Positions 14,166-24,161 of a DNA stretch of 29,254 nucleotides are shown here, piece after piece. Source of the stretch: a virus; IMG/VR virus record IMGVR_UViG_3300025168_000442, positions 1 to 29,254 of that record, one strand, 5' to 3'. Below the pieces are notes generated by a model, which saw nothing but the letters and a program-made list of their open reading frames with translations, made no database searches and was not told the origin of the DNA. Numbering within the stretch: position 1 is the first letter of the stretch; each line of letters opens with the position of its first letter. A program made the position numbers and the translations under genes.

Positions 14166-16552
14166 TAATTTTTTCTCATTTTAGCTTGTTTTAAATTGAT
14201 ACCAGCTCTCATAGCTGCAATTTCAGCATCTTGGTCAAGTTTTTTCTGATCAATTTCAGTTTTTTGATCTAATTTACCTCTGTCAATGTCTAATTTTTCC
14301 ATATCATACATAGCTTTACGCTGTGCATCTTGTTCTTTTATGTCAATTTCTCTAGTTTTTAATTCAACTAATGGATCTTGACCAGTTCCTTCTAAATATT
14401 CTTGTTCTTCTGCTACAATTTCTTCTGTTATAGTAGATTCTACTTCAGCAATTTCACTCTCTAGTCTATTTTGCATTTCTTTTTGCATTTCAGGAGGTAA
14501 TTGTTGTCCACCTAACTGTTGTTGTAATTGTTCTAATTCTTCTTTGTTTTTTTCCATAACTTGTTGTCTTGCCATAAATGAAATATGTTCACTTATATGT
14601 GCTTGTAAAGAAGCCATAGCAATTACACTTTGTCTTACTAAACTTGAGGACATAAATGCTCTGTGAGCTTTTATATGGGCTTCATGATTTTGTTCTGGAT
14701 AAGCAGTTAATGGTTTAGATTTCAACGCCTCTGAATTTTCTTTTGCTGGATCTACAGGTCCAGGTTTAGGAGGAGGTGGTAATACTGCATCAATATTATT
14801 AACTCCAAGTGCTTGGTACATTCTTCTGTAAGCTTCATAAATATTATGAATTCCAGGGTTAGCTCCTGTTAATTGTAATTGTGCTTGTGCCAACTGAATA
14901 CGTTGAGACATAGAAAATATATTTGGATCGGATACAGGCATAATATCTACCCTGTCATCAAAGTCTTGTTGCTTAATCATTCTGTTACCACCTACAACGT
15001 TGTAAGGATATTCTGGTGGTAAATATTGTTGGAATACTTTTGATAATAATTTAAATTCAACTTTTTGTGCATAGTGCATTCTTTTATGAATTGCACTCAT
15101 AACTTTAGTTCCTTGTTCAATCATAGCCATGGTAGTTCCTACCGGATTAGCATTGTTTGAATCACCTATCTTTGCATCAGCTACAGCAGCAAATCTTTTT
15201 CCTGCATCAACACAAAAACCAAGTAACATAAATAATGTTTGACTAGGTTCTTTGTAAGGTAAAGGTAAAAGTCCTGCTCGTAGATCACCAGATGGTGCAT
15301 CTACATCCCTGAATTCTCCTGGTTGGATGGGATTATCGTCGTCTGCAACTCGCAACCCTCTCGCTTTAAATCCTGCAGGGAGATTGGACAACGTACCTGC
15401 ATCAATGAGTTGACGGAGAGCTGACGTAGCTGTCCTGGAGAGACCCCCGAGCATGTGGATAAGACCAAAGCCATAAAAACCAAGACCAGGCAAAAACTTA
15501 TAATGTACAAAATATTGAATTTTTTTTCTAAGGGGATCGTCCTGTTTGAAGTTTCGGTATATAGATAAAACTTTTCCGGAACCTTCATCAACAGTAACAA
15601 CATATGGTACTCTTATACCTGTAGGTTCTCCTGTTTCCAAATTCCTATCTTCAAAACCTACTATGTCTAAATCACAATGAAATTCTAATAATGTATATTC
15701 ATTGTCATCTTCTTCTCCGTAAGTTGTAGAACTAATACCTTGCACGTTTTGATATTCTTCTTGTATCTGATTATTTTCAACTAATGATGGTCTAATTTCT
15801 ACATCTCTGTAAAAACCACCAACTTGATTTTTTCTAACTTCATTGTAAGATTGTTTAACGATATGTGTAATTCTTTGACAAGATTCTAAGTCAGTTGCAT
15901 AAAAAGGAACAATTAAATCTTCTACAGGAATAAAAGAAGCTTTAGCTCTTTGTTGTTGTGCATCAAAATAAACTTTTTTAAATGCAGATCCAGCTAATCC
16001 TAAATGAAATAACAATTGATCCATATCAGGATCATATTCTTCCATTACCGTAGTAATTTGATAATTCATGTAATCTTTTACTCTGTTAGCTTGTTGCTCT
16101 GTCTCTTCGTTTTGTTCACCAACTATATTACATTTTACCGGACCGCCTGCGGGTAGTAATTCTTTGTAAGCTTGTGCTTGAAACTGTGTTGCGGATTCAG
16201 CAAGTAATGGATGAGTAACTCCACTAGCTCCTTGAAAAGGTCTAGCTCGTTCTTCATATTTAAATCCTAATAATTTAATACCATCAACGTAGGATCTTTC
16301 CCAATCTTGTCTTGAGGATTTATCATCTTCATAATAAGCCCTAAGATTATCTGACATTTTTCCAAGTTCACTATCTTCAAGGACTTCTGCTAAATTTCCA
16401 TCAAAAGGTATTTGAGGTAATTCTTGCTCTTGATTAATTAAAGCTCCACCATCATCAGTAAGTTCTATATTAACTTCAGATTGTTCTTGTGCTACGCCAA
16501 GAGGATCTAACTCCCCTGGAGCCATGTTTGGTAATGCTTTTTCTATTGCCAT
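14165..16552 (-). CDS. Portal protein, P22-like family
   Basis: 795 residues, within the 700-800 range of P22-type portals. Clip, wing and stem signatures include RAYYEDDKSSRQDWERSYVD (about 70-90), RPFQGASGVTHPLLAESATQ and FYGFGLIHMLGGLSRTATSA (about 360-380). Also seen are FRDVDAPSGDLRAGLLPLPYK and NPVGTTMAMIEQGTKVMSAI. The last 150 residues form long Gln/Glu-rich helices (KNKEELEQLQQQLGGQQLP), like the barrel helices of P22. It forms the DNA entry ring at one capsid vertex. Unusually, a 1670-codon gene lies between it and TerL. Both junctions are TAATG. Confidence 0.9.
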   Translation of the reverse strand: MAIEKALPNMAPGELDPLGVAQEQSEVNIELTDDGGALINQEQELPQIPFDGNLAEVLEDSELGKMSDNLRAYYEDDKSSRQDWERSYVDGIKLLGFKYEERARPFQGASGVTHPLLAESATQFQAQAYKELLPAGGPVKCNIVGEQNEETEQQANRVKDYMNYQITTVMEEYDPDMDQLLFHLGLAGSAFKKVYFDAQQQRAKASFIPVEDLIVPFYATDLESCQRITHIVKQSYNEVRKNQVGGFYRDVEIRPSLVENNQIQEEYQNVQGISSTTYGEEDDNEYTLLEFHCDLDIVGFEDRNLETGEPTGIRVPYVVTVDEGSGKVLSIYRNFKQDDPLRKKIQYFVHYKFLPGLGFYGFGLIHMLGGLSRTATSALRQLIDAGTLSNLPAGFKARGLRVADDDNPIQPGEFRDVDAPSGDLRAGLLPLPYKEPSQTLFMLLGFCVDAGKRFAAVADAKIGDSNNANPVGTTMAMIEQGTKVMSAIHKRMHYAQKVEFKLLSKVFQQYLPPEYPYNVVGGNRMIKQQDFDDRVDIMPVSDPNIFSMSQRIQLAQAQLQLTGANPGIHNIYEAYRRMYQALGVNNIDAVLPPPPKPGPVDPAKENSEALKSKPLTAYPEQNHEAHIKAHRAFMSSSLVRQSVIAMASLQAHISEHISFMARQQVMEKNKEELEQLQQQLGGQQLPPEMQKEMQNRLESEIAEVESTITEEIVAEEQEYLEGTGQDPLVELKTREIDIKEQDAQRKAMYDMEKLDIDRGKLDQKTEIDQKKLDQDAEIAAMRAGINLKQAKMRKN

Positions 16553-19500
16553 TAAATTGTTCCTAGTATTTCATCTACGTCCGGTAATTTAGAACCTACT
16601 CTACCACCATCTGCGTGCATTGGTAAACCTATTTTTCTTATTGTATCTTTCGCTTCTGTAAAATCAACATAAGGTAATCCTGATACTTCCATTTTTCTTC
16701 CGTCAAAAGATTTTTTAACTAAATCAGGAGCAGCTTGGCTGTATGAATTTATACCATCACCATCAAATTGTAATGTAAAGTTCATGTCATCTCCTACACC
16801 TGATATTTTAATTCTAGCTGATTCTGGGTCTAATCCTAACTTAGCGGCTCTTTCCATTAAATCTTTATTTAAATCTTCTGCTGCTTCTTTCATAAGTTTA
16901 TTATAAATTGTTTTATACCCTGCAATATCTTTCGCATCAGCTGATTCATATACACCAACAATTTCACCAGGATTCCAGGACACGTTTGTCTTGCCTTCTG
17001 ATATTGCTTTTTCTATATGTGATTTTAAAACATTCTTGACCCAATCTTTTTGTTTTTTAAATGGATAATCTTGTGAGCCACTTTCATATCGTGCTCTTCG
17101 TAGTTGTGCATTCTTAGATATATCCGTATACGATCCTGCAAACTTAACTTCATCAGGAAATAGTCTTGCTAAAAATTCTTCTATTGGCATTTTGGTATCG
17201 GCCACTATTTGTGCTTTGATAGCATCAAATGTATCTACCCCACCAAACATACCTCCTCTAACCTGTCCTCCTTGAGAACTATCTAATAAATCTTTAATGT
17301 TTTGTACTGCTCTATCAAGTCCTTCAAATGATCGTGTGTTTCTCGGCAGGTCTTGATTAGCGATACGTTCTAATAATGATTTTTGACCTTCATCTCCAGA
17401 TGACATTTTACGAGACCAAAATTTATCATAATTACCAAATGCGGAATCTCCAGGATTTAATTTAGATATTCTTTGTGCATCTAAGAAATTTTTATTTTTA
17501 GCTCTACCTAATTCTTTTTTAGAAGCTTGAGTAAGACCACTTAAAAATTCATTTGCATCATCGATCATCTGTTGATTAATTGTTCCGTAGTTATCTAAGA
17601 TAGATCGTTTAACATTTTGTTTTTGATTTAATCCTAAATTTTTAAAACTCTCTCCATATAAATCATTAGCTACCTGATCTACCTTAACATCAAATCCTGT
17701 AGGTTTAGGTTTCTTTGCTTCTTTAGATGCTTCTAATTTTGTTTTTGCATCAGCAAATACTTGAGCATCATCTTCTGTTCCAAAACTTTTCTTTGGAACT
17801 TTTCTTTTTGTTCTTGTATTTATTACTTCCCAAATAGGATTATCAGCGCTGCCTGCTTTGAGTTGTACCTCAAACATATCAGGAACAGTTTCACCAATAG
17901 GCATGTTAATAGGATCTGTATCAAAGTTATATAACTTATTGTCCTTACTAAAATTATCCCACGCATCATCAAGTGCTTTTTCAGCTTGAGGTCTTAATTT
18001 TTTTTCTGCATTTTCTAATATATCAATACCTGCTATATCTTCAGGACTTTGGTAAGATGTAGAACCACGGTGAACATCACTTTGTGCTTCCATAATATTT
18101 TCTGTAACTCTACCATCGGTTGTTGTTTTATCTATAGATCTACTAAAAGAAATAGAATTATCTGAATTAGGATGACCACTGTTATGAAATTCATGACGAG
18201 AGGACTGTCCTTTTTGAGGATTAAATCCTTGCTCCATAATTGTATAATCTTCCGTCCTGGTCCCTGGCCAACCGGTGCCCTGAAAATTACTAGTTAATCG
18301 TGGATTAACATTTAAACGTTTAAATCTATTAACAATCTGATTTAATTTTTGAGCTTCGGTATATAGTAAATTAATATTAGGGTTGTTTGCTTTTCTTAAA
18401 ATGTTTGGTAATACAGTGCTTGTATACTTTTGTATAACAACACTTGGATCTTCTACTCCAGCAAAAGTTCTTTTACTTGTTCCTCCTGCCATTGTTTCCA
18501 ATTCATTTATCATGCTTTGCACAGCCATTTTATACTCTTGTAAAACACGGCCTGAGTTGCCTGTAGCAGTAATAGGTACATTTACTAGTTCTTGTTTAGC
18601 ATCTTTTATTGCTCTTCTTGTTATGTCAGGACTAATTTCATTACCTGCTTTAACAGCTCCTGCATTTTCTCCTAATTGACCTGCTCCATAAAATTCAGAG
18701 TATCCTCTTTTAATTTGATTGTTATTTTGTAATAAATCTTGTCCAATCTTTAAAAAAGTTAACGCATCAATGGTTTGATCCCCACCTTCTTTTATTAAAT
18801 TACTTATTTGGAAAGACATTCCGGTATCTTTCATTTCGTTCAGGGCTCCTGCCCCGTCACCATCTTCCATTTCTTTTTTCCACTGACTTAATTTTTTCTT
18901 AGTCTTGGAAGCAGATCCTGCATATTTAGTCTGAACGTAATCTTCTATTTTACTAAACCGAGGAACTATATAAGTATCTAAAGATTCAACTCTCTCTACT
19001 TCGGCTGGATCTAATCGTGGTTTTTGAATTTCTACTTTAGGTTCTGTAACTTGTCTTGTTGTATCTGTTACCTCTACAGTTTCATCTATTTGTGCTCCTG
19101 TTGGAGAAACAACTTCTTCTGTTTCAGACAAACGAGAGGCTTCACTTATAGGAGCAGGTTTATCTACTGCTCTTGATCCTTTTAAATATTTAGCTAATGC
19201 ACCAGGGGCCGTGAGTACGGCGGTAGGAGGACCTGTGTAGTAACCAGCTGTTCTTCCTAACTCATCCATGGTCATTCCAGACAGAGTTGACTCTGTTAAA
19301 TTTGGTGTTGGAATCTTATCTCTAAACTCATCAAAGTATTTAGTAAAAGCAGGTTTATCTAGTAGAGCTTGAAACTCCTCACTAAAAGGAGAATAATCTG
19401 GTGATGATCTAGAAATGTTTCGTTGATCAGGATTAGCTATTTTATCTGTAGGAAAACTTTGTATCTGTGCCCCTTTTTTAGTTGCCTCAAATAATCCTGC

Positions 19501-21564
19501 TAATAGTTCACCCATTCCTTCCGCCGAACCTGCAAAATAATTAATTACCCCGTCTGGTAAATTAAACAATCCTTCTTTAAATATTTCAAACCCTGTTGCA
19601 TCTCCGTAAAACTTTTTACCTTCAGCAAGAGCTGCTGCTCTCATTTCATCAATTTTGTTTTGATCTGTAGGAAACTTACCTTGATCTGAATATAAACTTT
19701 CATAACTTGGAAGTTGACCCATTTGAAATTGATTGATGTCATAAGGATCGTAATCATTTAATCTGCTACCTTCAGCAAACTTAGGAGGACCTCCGTCTTT
19801 TAGTTTACCTTTTTCTGCAGGGGCTCCTATGTAAACTTCAGAGCCATCTTCATCTACATACATTGCTCTAAGGTTTCTTTTCTTTAATTTACTTTCAATA
19901 CGATTCATTTTTTCGGTATTACCTTTTGCTAAAGCTTCTTTATATTGAGCCATCTGTTTATCTTTAAATAAATTATCTTTTGAAATTTCTGTCGTATATC
20001 TTTCACGGTTCGCCGCTTCTCCAAAAAGTATATCTCCTTGCGCTATGCTTCCTGTATGTCCTAGAGTTTCTCCTGAATTGTAAAAATTTCTTCTTCCATC
20101 TAATAAAGTAGCTTTATTATTAGCTGTTCTTTGTATTTTATCTTTAATGTAATCTGCAAGGTAAGGATCTTCATTTCTCATAATTGTATCAATAACTACA
20201 TTGGTTGCTGCTCTTATATTTTCTTCTGAATAAACATCTCCTTTTACTTTATTTGGATTCTCTTCTCTTATAGCAATTCTAAAATCTTGATCATAACGAT
20301 CCATTTGTGGTTTAGAAATTTTAATTCCTAAATCATTAGCATACTGTCTTATATTTTTTTCAAATTGATTTTGAGCTGTTTGATAAGAACTTAATTTTCT
20401 TTCATCTTTTTTTCTGTTTCCAAACAATTGATTTACTATTCTTTCATATGTTTTCATTTGAAAATCAATTCCATGTTTATCTATAAAATGTTGTCTTATT
20501 ATTTCTAAGTCAGGTCTCCCTGTTATAGAAGAAGTATACAACCTGTCTTTCATTGCTGGGTTGTCCTCTAAAAACTGTGGTAATTCTTTTCTAACTGTTT
20601 TTCCATCATTAACTCTTTTTAATTCATCTTTATTTTTAAATTCATCTTTGACTACACGGTAGGTTCTACCGTCTGATTTTCTTTCTTTAATTTCTGTCTG
20701 ATCTTTTTTATATGTTTTACCAGCTATTGTAACAGTATCTTTAGTGCTATCTCCCATAGTCAAAATAGTAAAATCTTCTATCTCTGGTATTGGAAATCCT
20801 GTATTCGTAGGTAATTCAATAGGTGGTACAGATGTTGGAGGTAATTTTGTTTCTATTTCTGGTACTGCTCCTCCTGTAGTTGTAGGTATATCAATTTTTG
20901 GAGAAGGGCGGTTAACATTACGTCTTGCTTCCGCTTCTCTCGCTTGTCTTTCTTTTTCCATAGCATCAGCATCAGGACCAATTTCAATACTTCCATCTCC
21001 TCTTTGTCTTACATCGTTACCAAAATAATTTATATTACCGTATTCACCTCTGTCTGCTGCATCTCTAACTTTGTCAGCTACAGTTGCTGATGTTCTATTT
21101 CTTCTTGCTTCATCTATTGCTGCTTGTCTCTCTGCTTTTTTTCTCGCTACTTCCTCAGGATCTGAACTTAAATCACCTGCGTTTCCTACGCCGGGAATAT
21201 TACTTTCCATTAACTGTGCATTAGCACCTAACGTGCCATCACCCATTTGAGTAGTAACTAAATTACTGAGAAAAGGAACTCTTGTACCAATAAACTTTGA
21301 TGCTTTACCAAGACGTCTTAAAATGTCATCGTAATCTATAAATGCTCCAGGGGCCATGGTTGCCGAACCAGACGCAAATCTAGGTACACCACCATTTCTT
21401 TTTTCATCAACCAAACTTAGAGGGGGATATAATATTTTGATAATCTCATCATATTCATCTTTTGTAATATCACCACGAGACAACTGCGTGTCTGCAGCTT
21501 TTCTACCCATATGTAAAAGTAAACTGCTAAGTCCTACAGGTTGTCCGATTCTTTCATCATCCAT
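16552..21564 (-). CDS. Giant polyvalent virion protein (QSDxH ... PFK module)
   Basis: 1670 residues. Residues 1-60 are helical. Residues about 61-67 read PRFASGS, about 594-600 PKFAEGS, and close to the C-terminus HADGGRV. A Pro/Thr linker near 215-265 repeats itself (IPTTTGGAVPEIE and LPTNTGFPIPEIE). The C-terminal part carries two halves of a module seen in phage polyvalent proteins: ENIMEAQSDVHRGS at about 1155-1168 and PFKKQKDWVKNVL from 1501, followed by GKTNVSWNPGEIVGVYES and a final GLPMHADGG. In most such proteins the halves are much closer. Here more than 300 residues lie between them. Probably injected with, or packaged beside, the DNA. Enzymatic activity unknown. Its place between TerL and portal is unusual; both junctions are TAATG. 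Confidence 0.7.
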   Translation of the reverse strand: MDDERIGQPVGLSSLLLHMGRKAADTQLSRGDITKDEYDEIIKILYPPLSLVDEKRNGGVPRFASGSATMAPGAFIDYDDILRRLGKASKFIGTRVPFLSNLVTTQMGDGTLGANAQLMESNIPGVGNAGDLSSDPEEVARKKAERQAAIDEARRNRTSATVADKVRDAADRGEYGNINYFGNDVRQRGDGSIEIGPDADAMEKERQAREAEARRNVNRPSPKIDIPTTTGGAVPEIETKLPPTSVPPIELPTNTGFPIPEIEDFTILTMGDSTKDTVTIAGKTYKKDQTEIKERKSDGRTYRVVKDEFKNKDELKRVNDGKTVRKELPQFLEDNPAMKDRLYTSSITGRPDLEIIRQHFIDKHGIDFQMKTYERIVNQLFGNRKKDERKLSSYQTAQNQFEKNIRQYANDLGIKISKPQMDRYDQDFRIAIREENPNKVKGDVYSEENIRAATNVVIDTIMRNEDPYLADYIKDKIQRTANNKATLLDGRRNFYNSGETLGHTGSIAQGDILFGEAANRERYTTEISKDNLFKDKQMAQYKEALAKGNTEKMNRIESKLKKRNLRAMYVDEDGSEVYIGAPAEKGKLKDGGPPKFAEGSRLNDYDPYDINQFQMGQLPSYESLYSDQGKFPTDQNKIDEMRAAALAEGKKFYGDATGFEIFKEGLFNLPDGVINYFAGSAEGMGELLAGLFEATKKGAQIQSFPTDKIANPDQRNISRSSPDYSPFSEEFQALLDKPAFTKYFDEFRDKIPTPNLTESTLSGMTMDELGRTAGYYTGPPTAVLTAPGALAKYLKGSRAVDKPAPISEASRLSETEEVVSPTGAQIDETVEVTDTTRQVTEPKVEIQKPRLDPAEVERVESLDTYIVPRFSKIEDYVQTKYAGSASKTKKKLSQWKKEMEDGDGAGALNEMKDTGMSFQISNLIKEGGDQTIDALTFLKIGQDLLQNNNQIKRGYSEFYGAGQLGENAGAVKAGNEISPDITRRAIKDAKQELVNVPITATGNSGRVLQEYKMAVQSMINELETMAGGTSKRTFAGVEDPSVVIQKYTSTVLPNILRKANNPNINLLYTEAQKLNQIVNRFKRLNVNPRLTSNFQGTGWPGTRTEDYTIMEQGFNPQKGQSSRHEFHNSGHPNSDNSISFSRSIDKTTTDGRVTENIMEAQSDVHRGSTSYQSPEDIAGIDILENAEKKLRPQAEKALDDAWDNFSKDNKLYNFDTDPINMPIGETVPDMFEVQLKAGSADNPIWEVINTRTKRKVPKKSFGTEDDAQVFADAKTKLEASKEAKKPKPTGFDVKVDQVANDLYGESFKNLGLNQKQNVKRSILDNYGTINQQMIDDANEFLSGLTQASKKELGRAKNKNFLDAQRISKLNPGDSAFGNYDKFWSRKMSSGDEGQKSLLERIANQDLPRNTRSFEGLDRAVQNIKDLLDSSQGGQVRGGMFGGVDTFDAIKAQIVADTKMPIEEFLARLFPDEVKFAGSYTDISKNAQLRRARYESGSQDYPFKKQKDWVKNVLKSHIEKAISEGKTNVSWNPGEIVGVYESADAKDIAGYKTIYNKLMKEAAEDLNKDLMERAAKLGLDPESARIKISGVGDDMNFTLQFDGDGINSYSQAAPDLVKKSFDGRKMEVSGLPYVDFTEAKDTIRKIGLPMHADGGRVGSKLPDVDEILGTI

Positions 21565-23045
21565 TAGTAATATCTCTCCTCGCTCCCGTAATCAGGAACA
21601 GTTGGTTCTTCGTAATAATCATCAGGTAATGTAACAAAATTTCCTTGGCGAAAACGTAGCACAGCTTGTGTTGTTGAGTCAACATAATCATCGTTGTCAC
21701 CAAAGGGAAAGGCAGCACATTCCTCAATGACTTCTTGCGCCCACCTCTTATCTGGAACCCAAATTTGGCCTGCTTCAAATACCGGTGCTACAGCGTTTAC
21801 TCGTACATGTTTATCATTTCCTTTGCTCGGTGTAAAGTTCGTAACTGGAATTCCGATCTGTCTTAGTTCATGGGTCAGGGGTAATCCAGATGCTTTAGCT
21901 TCCACGATTACTGTCTCCGGTTCAAACTCTCTGTACTTCTCTAATGCTTTTCTTTTGAGTTCAGGAAACTCCCATCTACCTCTCACCGCATCAAGTAAAA
22001 TTAAATAGACTTTGCCATCAGCTTCTGAAGTGAACACACCCCACGTTGTAATAGCACTATAGTCTGCAGTTTCTTTTTTTGAGTACGCCGTATCATAACT
22101 TTGTATAACATGTTGTATGTTGTTGGGTGGATCATCAGATTCCCATTTCATCCACCACTCTCTTTTAATAATAGATCCTTCTTCAGAGGTTGGTTGTTGC
22201 TGCCACTGTGCTTGCCACTTCTGTTCATTCAAGGAAGCTTTGACCGATAACAGTTCATCCTTCTTCCAATACTCAGGCCATATAGGATTACCTGTCTTAG
22301 GAAAGATTGCAGGGAATTCTATTAGATCCCATTGATCTGCTTTAACTTCTTTTTGTGCTCCTACTAATCTACCTGTCAAATCTTTGGTAGACCACCTTGT
22401 CATAACAATAACAATGATACCTCCGGGCTGAAGTCTTTGTCGTGGTCCTGAGGTGTACCACTCGTAGGCATTATCGAACGCTGTTTCTGATAAAGCATCT
22501 TGCTCGGAATGAGGGTCATCAATAATGAGAAGATCTGCACCACGACCGGTGATAGCTCCACCTACCCCTGTTGCGAAATACTCTCCACCTTTATTGGTCT
22601 CCCATCTTCCTGCTGCTTTACTATCGGCTGATAGTTCGACATCTTTGAATACTCGTTTGTAATCTTCGTGATCCATCAGGTTTCTTACTTTTCTTCCAAA
22701 GCGGAAGGCCAGTTCGCCAGTGTGCGTTGCTTGTATGATCTTGGTTTTTGGTGCATGGCCCATGATCCATGCTGGAAGTAAATAGGATGCAAACTCAGAC
22801 TTCGTGTGCCTTGGAGGCATGTTCACGATCAATCGTTTTAATTTTTTATCTTTTATTAATTGAAATTTTTCTGCAATTTTTTGATGATGATATCCTGAAA
22901 TAAACTCTGGCCATACTGCTTTAACAAAGTCCAAAAAATTTTCTTTTGCTTTAGCAGAGGTATCTAATTCTTTTTGTCGAAGTTCTAACTTCAACATTAG
23001 ATCTTTAGCTTCATCAGGATTTGTGGTTTCAAAATCCAAAGACAT
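21564..23045 (-). CDS. Terminase large subunit
   Basis: 493 residues from ATG at 23045. An in-frame TTG at 23060 is possible but has no ribosome site. The ATPase domain has the Walker A variant PPRHTKSE at 77-84, Walker B LLIIDDPHSE at 172-181 and a coupling-type VMTRWS near 214. The RNase H-like nuclease domain has SYDTAYSKKETADYSA (Asp at about 318), VIVEAKASG (Glu at about 382) and DDYVDSTTQA (Asp at about 456). All key acidic residues are present. It pumps DNA through the portal and cuts concatemers. TerS lies over 3 kb upstream, beyond an accessory region. No ribosome site precedes the ATG. Confidence 0.95.
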   Translation of the reverse strand: MSLDFETTNPDEAKDLMLKLELRQKELDTSAKAKENFLDFVKAVWPEFISGYHHQKIAEKFQLIKDKKLKRLIVNMPPRHTKSEFASYLLPAWIMGHAPKTKIIQATHTGELAFRFGRKVRNLMDHEDYKRVFKDVELSADSKAAGRWETNKGGEYFATGVGGAITGRGADLLIIDDPHSEQDALSETAFDNAYEWYTSGPRQRLQPGGIIVIVMTRWSTKDLTGRLVGAQKEVKADQWDLIEFPAIFPKTGNPIWPEYWKKDELLSVKASLNEQKWQAQWQQQPTSEEGSIIKREWWMKWESDDPPNNIQHVIQSYDTAYSKKETADYSAITTWGVFTSEADGKVYLILLDAVRGRWEFPELKRKALEKYREFEPETVIVEAKASGLPLTHELRQIGIPVTNFTPSKGNDKHVRVNAVAPVFEAGQIWVPDKRWAQEVIEECAAFPFGDNDDYVDSTTQAVLRFRQGNFVTLPDDYYEEPTVPDYGSEERYY

Positions 23046-23149
23046 TTCTAGTATGTACAATTTTTTTTAAAATTTTTCAACCGACTTGTTTCTGACAGTG
23101 AATGGGGTGGGGCTGACTGTGCAAAACAAGCACTAAAGGTGCACAACCT

Positions 23150-23200
23150 AATGTAACAGGTAGTAAGGGGGAAAGGGCGTGGAAGTGTAAGGATTATTAA
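23150..23200 (-). repeat. Spacer box A (most degenerate copy)
   Basis: Aligns without gaps to boxes B-F. AAAGGGCGTGGAAG at 23173-23186 (plus) is well kept; the TTTC position reads TTAT. The TATACT position is poorly kept (TACATT with a one-base shift). It is the second box of the pair in spacer 1, 105-130 bases before terL. Confidence 0.5.
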
Positions 23201-23355
23201 ACTAAATATATGTAGGGACTCCAAGGGCTTTGGCTACTAGATATAGTATTGTATTGTACATGATGACCAACACCTGCCATCTCAGGACGCTGCACCTGCT
23301 GCACCAGCCCTGGGCTGCGGGTGAATTTGCCTGGATCGGAAGCGAGCCAGTCTTA

Positions 23356-23406
23356 AATATAATAAAAGAAATTAGATAAAGGCGAGGAAGTACAGGGATT
23401 TCAAAC
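23356..23406 (-). repeat. Spacer box B
   Basis: Gapless match to the family: TATATT at 23361-23356 on the minus strand, GGCGAGGAAG at 23381-23390 and GATTTCAAAC at 23397-23406 (plus). It begins 17 bases after the stop of the preceding gene at 23423. Unlike the other copies its TTTC core forms the loop of an 8-bp hairpin, so here it may also terminate transcription of that gene. Confidence 0.6.
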
Positions 23407-23422
23407 CCCTGTACTGAAATGA

Positions 23423-23662
23423 TTATCTATTTATATTGAAGTTGTTAGCTAACTCTTGAGCTAACTTAAGACCATACGCACTAACTTGAGGTATGTCTTT
23501 ATTCTGTAGTATGAATTCAAATATACTACTATCTAAATAACTTGCTAACATCTGCCAATTAACTTGCTCTTGACCATTCTCCACAGTTTCAATGAGTGAA
23601 TTAGGTCTAACTGTGCTAACTGCATTAGCTTGTCTTAATATGTCTAAGTAATTATCTGGCAT
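23423..23662 (-). CDS. Hypothetical accessory protein
   Basis: 79 residues, acidic to neutral and helical (NYLDILRQANAVSTVRP, then VNWQMLASYLDSSIFEFILQ, ending LAQELANNFNINR). It overlaps the upstream gene by 11 bases, with AAGGGTG before ATG, so the pair forms one translational unit. No family recognised. It is the second gene of the accessory cassette between boxes C and B. Confidence 0.6.
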   Translation of the reverse strand: MPDNYLDILRQANAVSTVRPNSLIETVENGQEQVNWQMLASYLDSSIFEFILQNKDIPQVSAYGLKLAQELANNFNINR

Positions 23663-24026
23663 TAGACACCCTTAATAGTTTAACAAGTTCACTATCAACA
23701 TTATTAGAACTACCACTAACATTCTTTATAGTAACGCTAGTAGATGTTTTATAAGGAATAGATAACTTCTTAGAAGTTAATAGTTTTTTAACTTCTGATT
23801 GGTTAAGTATATCACGACTTGATTGTGATATTGCATAAGTGTCTGTGCCATGCTCAAAAACAAAATTCTTTTTATCACTAACTAATTTGTTATTAGCTAC
23901 GATTTCAGTAAATTCATTCCTAAGTTGGTTAACTAACTTATCAATACTATTCTTAATATCTAAGGCAACACGATACTCAACAAGAGTAGCAACAGCCTTG
24001 TCATTTAATTTAGATTTCTTAGTCAT
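23652..24026 (-). CDS. Hypothetical accessory protein
   Basis: 124 residues with a clear AGAGGT ribosome site. Helical N-terminal half (ATLVEYRVALDIKNSIDKLV) and a Lys/Ser-rich C-terminal half with SEVKKLLTSKKLSIPYKTS. No Cys, membrane segment or catalytic motif. It is the first gene of a two-gene cassette bounded by repeat boxes. No family recognised; the helical, basic nature would fit a small DNA- or protein-binding factor. Confidence 0.6.
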   Translation of the reverse strand: MTKKSKLNDKAVATLVEYRVALDIKNSIDKLVNQLRNEFTEIVANNKLVSDKKNFVFEHGTDTYAISQSSRDILNQSEVKKLLTSKKLSIPYKTSTSVTIKNVSGSSNNVDSELVKLLRVSNAR

Positions 24027-24161
24027 TATAACCTCTTTCTAAATGGTTTAATCAATTAACTATTAATTGATAAGTAACTAAACAACTTATTATAACTAAT
24101 TGCAACATAATAAATAAATAGTTGTGCATAACTTTTTTCAGCACGGACCGTACTTCTGTGA

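Larger units (their letters stand above)
23046..23422. other. Spacer 1, non-coding, upstream of TerL
   Basis: 377 bases without a convincing gene. It holds repeat boxes B and A, a hairpin over box B (GTACAGGG at 23390-23397 with CCCTGTAC at 23407-23414), a GC-rich patch with CAGCCC-T-GGGCTG at about 23304-23317, and the terL leader. Just before terL the minus strand reads TTGAAA, 17 bases, TACATA. That would place a transcript start almost on the ATG, which fits the absence of a ribosome site. No family-like peptide was found in any frame. Confidence 0.6.

Noticed and set aside
15301-15603. Minus-strand ORF of 100 codons inside the portal gene
   Set aside because: Alternate frame of a conserved portal region; no ribosome site or family pattern.
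21557-21778. Minus-strand ORF of 73 codons at the end of terL
   Set aside because: Out-of-frame reading of the TerL nuclease domain, whose DDYVDSTTQA motif is intact in the main frame.
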